In this document: positions 30,301-36,181 of the stretch, in pieces
Numbering within the stretch: the stretch's first letter is position 1
How the letters are laid out: the number at the start of each line of letters is the position of its first letter
Source: a virus
Direction: 5' to 3' (one strand)
Length of the DNA stretch: 36,181 nt
Virus record (IMG/VR): IMGVR_UViG_3300042691_007013
Location: 1-36,181 of that record
The notes under the pieces: model-generated
Databases searched by the model: none
What the model was told of the DNA's origin: nothing
The model's input: the letters and a program-made list of their open reading frames with translations, nothing else
Translations under genes and position numbers: made by a program

Positions 30301-31071
30301 TACCGCCCGAATCGCTTCGACATAGGCATTTAGCGTAGAGCCCTGTAGACCCGGAGCAGAGTTGACTTCCAAGATCAGAGCCTTGTCCGCCTTCTGATTG
30401 TAAATAACATCAATAGCACCAAAATCAAGACCAAGAGCATTGTGATCATCCAGAAAATTAGTTACAGCTTGTTGAACAGGTACGGGTAGTTCGATATTTT
30501 GGTTGGCGTAGATAAACCCATTCTGTAGATTACGAATCTGGAAGTTAGGGTTCTGGAAATCCTTGACCATAGCCTTACGCTGTACAAAGATAACCTTGTC
30601 CTTGAAGAAGTGTACTCGGTATTCTTCCTTCTTGGGCATGTACATCGTGTAGAGAGGACATGGCTGCCATTGGTCTTGGTTGTCACTGTTCATTACAATG
30701 ATACCATTTCCTGAGTGGCCTGTCAAGACTTTTCTGCCAAAAACAGTCTTACCATCTGATACCCATTCTACGGCCCTAGCGTGGTCCGTAGTCCACTTTG
30801 GCACAATCGGGCTATCTCCCATCGCAGAGAAGAAAGAAAGCTTGTCAGCGGCCTTCCTAACGGCTTCTGGGGAATTTAAAATACGACACTTGAGAATCTC
30901 CTGATGCTGGATGTCAGAGTTACCCCAGTTCAGGACTGTTTTTGTATTTTTACCTACAAGTCGGTTTCGCTCCTTGTCTACACGTTTGACACCTAGGGCT
31001 TGTCCAAGAGCCGTAGCACTCTTGGAGCCCATCTTGTAAGGTACGATATAGAAATTCTTAGAAATGGCCAT
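30298..31071 (-). CDS. ATP-grasp ligase of the amidoligase cluster
   Basis: A 257-residue ATP-grasp enzyme, expected to activate a carboxylate as acyl phosphate and join it to an amine. The start is MAISKNFYIVPYKMGSKSA at ATG 31071 with GAGGA upstream; an extension to 31095 is less likely. Motifs are the glycine loop RKVLTGHSGNGI (113-124), EEYRVHFF (149-156), DFGAIDVIY (216-224) and the metal site ILEVNSAPGLQG (233-244; Glu235, Asn237), as in RimK/D-Ala ligase-type proteins. It overlaps the amidoligase gene by 14 bases. The substrate is unknown. A Gln/peptide ligase role is inferred from its partners. Confidence 0.88.
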   Translation of the reverse strand: MAISKNFYIVPYKMGSKSATALGQALGVKRVDKERNRLVGKNTKTVLNWGNSDIQHQEILKCRILNSPEAVRKAADKLSFFSAMGDSPIVPKWTTDHARAVEWVSDGKTVFGRKVLTGHSGNGIIVMNSDNQDQWQPCPLYTMYMPKKEEYRVHFFKDKVIFVQRKAMVKDFQNPNFQIRNLQNGFIYANQNIELPVPVQQAVTNFLDDHNALGLDFGAIDVIYNQKADKALILEVNSAPGLQGSTLNAYVEAIRAV

Positions 31072-32260
31072 CTGGATTTTCCTCATCCTCATCAAAGTCG
31101 TCTAGTTCTACATTTGGTTCTGGAACCTCTGGCTGTTCGTCCATAATTTCGTCAATTGGGATAATTCGAGCCCACTCTGGCAATCCTTGCCTTAGGACCA
31201 ATAAGTTTTCTTCATTGTTGGCAAGTCTAGCTCGTGGTGGGGCCTCTTCAACAATTACAGCATTGTTATTCAGCCGGGGCAGAGGTTGGTTAGGTCGAAA
31301 AGGCTCTGGCTTTTGTTGTGTTTCTCTTAGGAACTTTTTATAGTAGTCGTATGATAGGATTGTGTTTACATCCTTGTGTCCCCAAAATTGAGCGTTGTAG
31401 TCCTGTAGACCATCTACGTTACGCCAATCGCACTTAGGATTGGTAAAGTCCCAGCCAGTAGGATGAGAAGACATAAGATCGTAGAACAGAGATAGCTGGC
31501 TGTTAATCTTCTCACGATAATCAATGTTACGTTCTTCACAGAAGTCAATAAGAGCTTTTGGTAATAGTGACTGAAAGTCAATCTGTGCAGGAGTCTTGTG
31601 TGTACACATCTTCTTAATGTCTAGAAGAATCTGAACCCACTCGAAGATGTCCTCGATGTCAGTAAGACCACGCATAGTACGAACTTCTACAGTCCCAAGA
31701 CGCATTAGAGATTCTAAGTTTACAGAAGTGTACTTGTTGTCATTGTTGACAAACCGATAGTCTTGCTTGGACACAAGGTCACGAACAGCATTGTAGGTAC
31801 TAAGAGACTTACCGGCTTCTAATGCAAACAAATTACCTTTACGGGACTTGCCAGAATACTCTGCAATAATGTCCTCAATAAGAAGCATATGGCAGTAGAA
31901 GGTAATCACCTCGTACAGAAGATTCTGAGAGAAGTTAAGATGTACGTGGATTGAAGTACGCGGGCTAGTGGTACAAAATAACTCCCAAGGGAAACTTTCG
32001 TTGTAAGTAGCCTTGGCAAAGTCAATCTCGTACTCGTTCATAACCTTGGAGATAATCTCGTAACCACCGTTACGAAGGGAACCATCAGCCTTGGTGTGCC
32101 AGTTAGCTTCGTAAGCTACGTTACGTGGCATGATGTCAAGAGCACGAACATTAGGCTTTGGCTCTACCTCAATCTCTACACCGAAAGCGTCTTTGTAAGC
32201 TTTGCTATGCTTCTTGACACCGAAGATGTAGGACACCTGTTTTGTAAGCAGGCCACTCAT
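31058..32260 (-). CDS. Amidoligase (COOH-NH2 ligase, glutamine synthetase-like fold)
   Basis: A 400-residue protein of the putative amidoligase family (Amidoligase_2-like). Conserved features are FGVEIEVE (26-33), WHTKADGSLRNGGYEIIS (54-71), SIHVHLN (103-109) and GTVEVRTMRG (189-198), the acid/His/Arg positions that bind metal-ATP and substrate in this fold. The family is predicted to form amide bonds between carboxyl and amino groups. After about residue 330 follows a Pro-rich and then strongly acidic tail (for example DDFDEDEENPDG). The gene overlaps its neighbours by 4 and 14 bases, so expression is coupled to the ATP-grasp partner. Confidence 0.85.
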   Translation of the reverse strand: MSGLLTKQVSYIFGVKKHSKAYKDAFGVEIEVEPKPNVRALDIMPRNVAYEANWHTKADGSLRNGGYEIISKVMNEYEIDFAKATYNESFPWELFCTTSPRTSIHVHLNFSQNLLYEVITFYCHMLLIEDIIAEYSGKSRKGNLFALEAGKSLSTYNAVRDLVSKQDYRFVNNDNKYTSVNLESLMRLGTVEVRTMRGLTDIEDIFEWVQILLDIKKMCTHKTPAQIDFQSLLPKALIDFCEERNIDYREKINSQLSLFYDLMSSHPTGWDFTNPKCDWRNVDGLQDYNAQFWGHKDVNTILSYDYYKKFLRETQQKPEPFRPNQPLPRLNNNAVIVEEAPPRARLANNEENLLVLRQGLPEWARIIPIDEIMDEQPEVPEPNVELDDFDEDEENPDGHF

Positions 32261-32907
32261 TGTAGTACACTCCTGATAAGATCAATGTCTTTAACTAGGT
32301 ACTGACGGTTAAACTCTGCTGTAGTAGAGTTAATGTTACTAGGTGTAATATCCTTACCTTTGTTGGTAAAAGAAATTACCTTGTCACGCATAAAGAACAG
32401 TGTAACAATCTTGAAATCGTTGACACTGATCCAATTGAATCGACGAACTGCGCACCTGTTAGTGCCATCCTTACGAAGATACTCTGGAATTACATTACTC
32501 AGTGAAGGGTATGTATTGTCTAGCATTGAGTAAAAACCAGAACAATGGAAGAAACCGATAGAACCATCTTCACCGTACATACACCTGAAACGAACAGATT
32601 GAGGGTTGATACCCCCTTTGTACTGTCGGACAGGTACACGCTCAGCTAGAAACACATCGTTATGATCAGTAAACATACCAACCTTGGGACACGAGTAATC
32701 TAACTCCTTGATAGAACCAGAGATTATATCACCAAAGTAATTTGTACCTACGAAGGTAAACTCTCTGCTGTCTGGTAGTTTGGATACCTGTTCGATATTA
32801 ACCCACTTACCTGTTGGTGTGTGTTTACAGATAGACTTACGAAGTCTCTGGTCTACGTCCTGAAGTGAAGTAAACGCGTAGAGATCAACATCATCTGATG
32901 ACTTCAT
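32257..32907 (-). CDS. Unknown protein within the amidoligase cluster
   Basis: A 216-residue protein that I cannot assign. It is mixed alpha/beta with clear strand-like parts (SREFTFVGTNYFGDIIS, SVRFRCMYGEDGSIGFFH, FKIVTLFFMRDKVISFTN) and five cysteines. No ATP-grasp, ligase or amidotransferase motif is visible, and there is no signal peptide or membrane segment. It lies between the two ligases, one base from the type 2 ligase stop and overlapping the amidoligase start by four bases, so it is probably part of the same pathway: a further enzyme, an adaptor or the acceptor protein. Confidence 0.65.
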   Translation of the reverse strand: MKSSDDVDLYAFTSLQDVDQRLRKSICKHTPTGKWVNIEQVSKLPDSREFTFVGTNYFGDIISGSIKELDYSCPKVGMFTDHNDVFLAERVPVRQYKGGINPQSVRFRCMYGEDGSIGFFHCSGFYSMLDNTYPSLSNVIPEYLRKDGTNRCAVRRFNWISVNDFKIVTLFFMRDKVISFTNKGKDITPSNINSTTAEFNRQYLVKDIDLIRSVLQ

Positions 32908-32908
32908 G

Positions 32909-33811
32909 TTACTTTGCCTCCATTTTGTAGTTTCTAAAGAAATTCTTCAGTTTAGACTTAGAAGCATTGTTTGGAACATCGTAACTCTCCCAGTAAGTAG
33001 AATAGGAGTAGCATTCGTGCCTGCCAATAATTCTTTCAGTACCGTACAACCTTACTCCCCCATTACCATATTCTACAATATCAATGTCACTTTTCTTAAC
33101 CTGTTCTACAAGTTCAATAATAGTTTCAAATAGAACACGGGCAATATCAGGTTGGTCAACCCAAGCGTTACTAAGAACACGATACTCTAGACCATAGGGC
33201 TTTGGCCTAAAAGCACCGGGTTTACCGTAGAGTTTACGACGCTCAACGTCCTTGTCCCACTTGTATTCAAAGGGAAGGATAACATTGTCAATAAGCATCG
33301 TAAGTACACGACAATTTACAAAGTGATCGTACTTCTCTACATCGTCCTTGAAAGGTTTCTTAGGGTTACGCCAACCAATATGAATATGCCCTGAACCAGT
33401 ACGCATGGTCTCAAAGCCCTTACGCTTTTCTTCAGGAATTATAACATTCTCCTTACCAGTGTAAGCGTCGAAGTCAGGGTCACATCCAAGTTCTTTGTTA
33501 GCACTTGGAATAGTTGCCCAATAGTCACTGTCAAACTTAACAGCAGGTACAGAACGAAGAACTACATCCTTGTCTGATTGCTGGATAATTGACTCAATGT
33601 TCTTACGCACTTTGATAATACGATTAACGAAAACATCTACTGAGTCAGTTGGGATAATGTTAAACTCAGCAGCAGTACCGTCAACCTGTACAGCACCTTC
33701 GTCTACTGGCAGAGGATTACGCTTGTCACCAGAGAGAAGGTTGTGTACCGATATAGGCTTATCGCCCTTGAATGCGAATAGTTCCGGGTCAGCACCAATT
33801 AGTACAGACAT
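32909..33811 (-). CDS. phiEco32-type COOH-NH2 ligase (type 2)
   Basis: A 300-residue protein fitting the phage phiEco32-like COOH-NH2 ligase type 2 family. It opens with GADPELFAF (6-14) and has DGTAAEFNI (44-52), LGCDPDFDAY (108-117), TGSGHIHIGW (138-147) and YGLEYRVLSNAW (206-217), giving the acidic, His and Arg residues expected for an ATP-dependent amide-forming active site. A second ligase beside the amidoligase suggests two successive couplings or two acceptor sites. It lies between the class II amidotransferase and the unknown 216-residue gene in one tight array. Confidence 0.87.
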   Translation of the reverse strand: MSVLIGADPELFAFKGDKPISVHNLLSGDKRNPLPVDEGAVQVDGTAAEFNIIPTDSVDVFVNRIIKVRKNIESIIQQSDKDVVLRSVPAVKFDSDYWATIPSANKELGCDPDFDAYTGKENVIIPEEKRKGFETMRTGSGHIHIGWRNPKKPFKDDVEKYDHFVNCRVLTMLIDNVILPFEYKWDKDVERRKLYGKPGAFRPKPYGLEYRVLSNAWVDQPDIARVLFETIIELVEQVKKSDIDIVEYGNGGVRLYGTERIIGRHECYSYSTYWESYDVPNNASKSKLKNFFRNYKMEAK

Positions 33812-33823
33812 GATAGGAGTCCC

Positions 33824-35254
33824 TTAGTTAATGTTGATAGACTTGACTGGTGTGCAGTTACCGAAGCAGGAAAAGTGTGAGCCCGGTTGGTCTGACCAGT
33901 TACGCATTTCATCGTAAGAAAAGTCACGGCCACATACACCACAACCACAGGCTACTAGGTTCTTATAATGATGAAGACTGACAGCACGGTTCATACTCAA
34001 GAAGAAAGTAACAAACGTGTTGAGTTCCTGTGATGTTGGAAGGTAATCAGTACCAAAGTTCATGATACCGTTTTCAATTAGATCGTTAATTGAATCAGTA
34101 TCAATGTCCAATTCTTCTGAGGCTTCCATAATTACACGAATATCTTCTGGGCTAAAACCTACTTGCAGAAGATAGAACTCTGTAATTACTTCATTAGAAT
34201 TAGTAATACGACGAGTACGAATAATGTCACGGCTACGAAACGGGACTACGTTAGTAGTCTTACTCCTTTCTGACGAAGGACTCTTTCCATCTTTTTCATC
34301 TGTTTGGAGCTCAAAGAGGGATGGGTCCAGATTTCCCACAGGTTGAGTTCCGCTTGATTTTTCCACTGGTACAAGAGATCCATGAACTTTTTGTTCTTTT
34401 GGTTGTTTTGTTTGTTTTCTAGGTAGGGTAAGGTTTTCCCTTTTTTCTCCAAGTTCTTCCACCAACCTGTCTGAGTAGAAACCACCCTCGAACCAGTCTT
34501 TGTCGTAATCGTACGATCCGTACGCCCCGTAGTTCTGGTGTCGAAAGGGTTTAGTAGCTTTTACTTCTACCTCCTCTTCCTCAAAGTCCATACGCTCATC
34601 ATACTTGAGAGTAATTCGCTTGTGTACTGGAAGCTCCACAATGTCCGCCTTGGGAATGTTGAAAGCTGCCATAAGCATCCACTCTTCTGATGCGTAAAAG
34701 AACTTCCACTTACCTCGCTTGGCATAGAACAGAGGTCGTTGAGAGTTACGAATAATAGTAATTGTCTTTTCCTGATTGTCCCAGATAACTAGACAATACG
34801 CACCAAGTACATCAGGAAGAACTTTTTCTAGATCACCACCGGATTCACTAAGCTTGTTAGTCAACCACTCTGAGTCAGTCTCATACCCAGTGTGTACATT
34901 GTTAAGTGTTCCGTTGTGGAACACAACAAACCGCCCACACTTGGACAGAAATGGGTGCGCATTTTGAGTATTGACAGAACCCTTGGTTGCAGACCGTGTG
35001 TGACCTAGTAGAGCATAGAGGTTTACTGGCTTGATAAACTCCCTAACCTCTGGTAGTTTGGAGAAAGAAATAGGGTCCCGTGCTGACTTAAGGAAGTTAA
35101 CATATGCGGGTCGCTTGTTAGGAGAACCAGCTACACGAAGATAACCAGTAGAGTCAATACCACGCACTGATGATAGGAAACTGATTTTCTTGAACTGTTC
35201 CTTGTCAAAATCGTGTAGCGCACTTGCGCTGACCATACCAAATAGACCACACAT
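33824..35254 (-). CDS. Class II glutamine amidotransferase with Cys-rich C-terminus
   Basis: A 476-residue Ntn-type glutaminase that frees ammonia from glutamine. The nucleophile is Cys2 (MCGLFGM; the initiator Met must be removed), with VRGIDSTG (30-37), GHTRSAT (84-90), HNGTLNN (113-119) and DSEWL (127-131) as in GlmS/PurF/AsnB-type domains. After about residue 240 comes a region unlike the usual synthase partner: a basic, disordered linker, a helical part and a C-terminal CGCGVC...CFGNC cluster (Cys436, 438, 441, 463, 467) that may bind zinc. Ammonia or a glutamyl group would be passed to the neighbouring ligases. The stop overlaps nothing; the start shares one base with the class I gene stop. 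Confidence 0.88.
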   Translation of the reverse strand: MCGLFGMVSASALHDFDKEQFKKISFLSSVRGIDSTGYLRVAGSPNKRPAYVNFLKSARDPISFSKLPEVREFIKPVNLYALLGHTRSATKGSVNTQNAHPFLSKCGRFVVFHNGTLNNVHTGYETDSEWLTNKLSESGGDLEKVLPDVLGAYCLVIWDNQEKTITIIRNSQRPLFYAKRGKWKFFYASEEWMLMAAFNIPKADIVELPVHKRITLKYDERMDFEEEEVEVKATKPFRHQNYGAYGSYDYDKDWFEGGFYSDRLVEELGEKRENLTLPRKQTKQPKEQKVHGSLVPVEKSSGTQPVGNLDPSLFELQTDEKDGKSPSSERSKTTNVVPFRSRDIIRTRRITNSNEVITEFYLLQVGFSPEDIRVIMEASEELDIDTDSINDLIENGIMNFGTDYLPTSQELNTFVTFFLSMNRAVSLHHYKNLVACGCGVCGRDFSYDEMRNWSDQPGSHFSCFGNCTPVKSININ

Positions 35255-35919
35255 TACGCTGCCTCGCTAGGTTCACTAGTGGATTCAGGTTCCAGATAGA
35301 TGTTCGGCATCTTGTGTTTGATTACTGCCCAGAAGAGTTCTTCTGTGTTTTCGTGACCGTATTCAGGGTGCGGTTGAAAACATAGACACTTTTCCTTGGA
35401 GTAGTACACAACCTCCATGTCATCTGTGAAGTGTCCACCAATAAGAGTCGCACCGTCACGTACACGACGAGAAGACTCCTTGGCTACAGCGATAATCTCA
35501 GCATCGAAAGCCGGAATCATCTGCTGGTGATGGGTGGACGTTACCTCACCAAACTCTTCTTCAAAGTTAGCTGAGTAAACTAGATGAGTCTTACCGTGGT
35601 TGTTAACGTCTTGGTACATAGAACCACCACACTGAGTGTTTAGAAACTGAGCACCACGGCAGATACCAATCTTAGGTTTATCCTTGTGTGTCTCGTATAG
35701 AGTCTCACAATATTCATCTCTCTTGTAGTTAACACTTTTGGTTACAGCTAAACGTTTCTGACCATATAGTTCTGGGTTGATGTCTTCACCACCGGAGAAT
35801 ACAATAATGTCTGCAACCTTGTGGTTCTTGACAATAGTGTAACCACGTTTGTTGAACATCTTCTGAATTAGCGTATCTCCGTCTTCTACAAATACCTTAA
35901 GCTGCTTCTTTGTGCTCAT
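35254..35919 (-). CDS. Class I glutamine amidotransferase-like (C26-type) hydrolase
   Basis: A 221-residue protein of the class I GATase fold, closest in pattern to gamma-glutamyl hydrolase/PuuD-type enzymes. The triad is visible: Cys87 in GICRGAQFLN, His184 and Glu186 in FQPHPEYG. FSGGEDINPELYG (41-53) and STHHQQM (128-134) are further PuuD-like features. It may cleave gamma-glutamyl bonds or supply ammonia. ATG 35919 is preferred; other starts upstream (ATG 35943, TTG 35952) have no clear ribosome binding site. Its start overlaps the preceding gene by 23 bases. Confidence 0.85.
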   Translation of the reverse strand: MSTKKQLKVFVEDGDTLIQKMFNKRGYTIVKNHKVADIIVFSGGEDINPELYGQKRLAVTKSVNYKRDEYCETLYETHKDKPKIGICRGAQFLNTQCGGSMYQDVNNHGKTHLVYSANFEEEFGEVTSTHHQQMIPAFDAEIIAVAKESSRRVRDGATLIGGHFTDDMEVVYYSKEKCLCFQPHPEYGHENTEELFWAVIKHKMPNIYLEPESTSEPSEAA

Positions 35920-36181
35920 CTGGGAGTTTTCCGTTCTTGACATAATAGACAATGTTTTCTGTAGTCCACAGAAGATTGTCGGAAATTGGTTTCAGTGTAC
36001 CGAACAAAATCTTTCTCTTGGCACTAATTGGGCTTGGTTTACCATCTGCAAATGGGTGTTCTTGGTCCCAAAGGGCTAGGTCGTTACCATTAGGAGAAAA
36101 TCCGTTTGGTTTGTTAGGTTTACCCTCTAGGAACTTGGAGCTAAACACATTATTAAGGAAATGATGGTTAAGGAAGTGACC
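35897..36181 (-). CDS. Hypothetical protein, start outside the window
   Basis: The frame is open to the window edge. Codons beyond a possible GTG start (36148) read as plausible protein (GHFLNHHFLNNVFSSKFLEG), and that GTG has no clear ribosome binding site, so the start is probably beyond 36181. The visible 94 residues include NKPNGFSPNGNDLALWDQEH, a Lys-rich middle and TTENIVYYVKNGKLPDEH. I recognise no family. Overlap with the class I amidotransferase gene makes it part of the amide-forming cluster by position. Confidence 0.55.
   Translation of the reverse strand, partial: GHFLNHHFLNNVFSSKFLEGKPNKPNGFSPNGNDLALWDQEHPFADGKPSPISAKRKILFGTLKPISDNLLWTTENIVYYVKNGKLPDEHKEAA

Noticed and set aside
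1-36181. T7-type phage promoters, tRNA genes, integrase or transposase
   Set aside because: None was seen on reading the gaps and proteins. The check was by eye, so a weak or diverged promoter or a tRNA could have been missed; a tRNA scan and motif search would settle it.

Overview
The window is part of a lytic, short-tailed (T7-like podovirus) phage genome. Nothing looks chromosomal: genes are packed almost end to end, stop/start codons often overlap (TAATG or ATGA), and the gene set is a classic T7-type virion and replication set. The backbone is AT-rich, with two GC-rich patches that look recently acquired. A B12-dependent ribonucleotide reductase, flavin-dependent ThyX, a T7-type polymerase and primase-helicase, and no single-subunit RNA polymerase gene in the window resemble the cobavirus/SIO1-like (Zobellviridae-type) podophages of alphaproteobacteria. 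That placement and the host are inferences from gene content only. Terminase, portal and scaffold genes are not here, so the window is not the whole genome.

Layout. Bases 1-16102 are all on the + strand and form the late module: major capsid protein (its start lies left of the window), two small virion-type proteins separated by a strong terminator, a tail fibre with a foreign-looking GC-rich C-terminus, a lysis cassette (GH19 endolysin with two C-terminal membrane segments, i-spanin, embedded o-spanin), gatekeeper and nozzle tail proteins, a GNAT acetyltransferase, and three ejection (internal virion) proteins of 147, 1616 and 990 residues, the last ending in a lytic transglycosylase domain. 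A hairpin at about 16119-16151 with T-runs on both sides closes this module and the opposing one.

Bases 16159-36181 are all on the - strand, transcribed right to left, and form the early/middle module. In order of transcription from the right edge: an amide-bond-forming cluster (class I and class II glutamine amidotransferases, phiEco32-type COOH-NH2 ligase, an unknown 216-residue protein, an amidoligase, an ATP-grasp ligase); an AT-rich repeat-filled gap (30144-30297) that is the best candidate for an origin or control region; small genes, including a GC-rich patch with a lipoprotein; then primase-helicase, DNA polymerase, metallophosphoesterase, ssDNA-binding protein, Cas4-like exonuclease, endonuclease I, second metallophosphoesterase, ThyX, HNH-type proteins, MazG-like pyrophosphohydrolase, class II RNR, and small genes at the end.

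How it fits together. RNR, ThyX and MazG supply and clean the dNTP pool; helicase-primase, polymerase and SSB copy the genome; the exonuclease and endonuclease I process recombination intermediates and perhaps degrade host DNA. The amidoligase cluster has the parts to free ammonia from glutamine and make amide or peptide bonds on an unknown substrate. Its chemistry is predicted from known families and its product is unknown; this is the most interesting part of the window. Four overlapping genes under 60 codons (18861-18950, 21276-21449, 21605-21775, 28478-28606) fill the apparent gaps in the - strand array. No stretch over 300 bases lacks a gene. I saw no tRNA, CRISPR array, integrase or transposase, but these were looked for by eye only.
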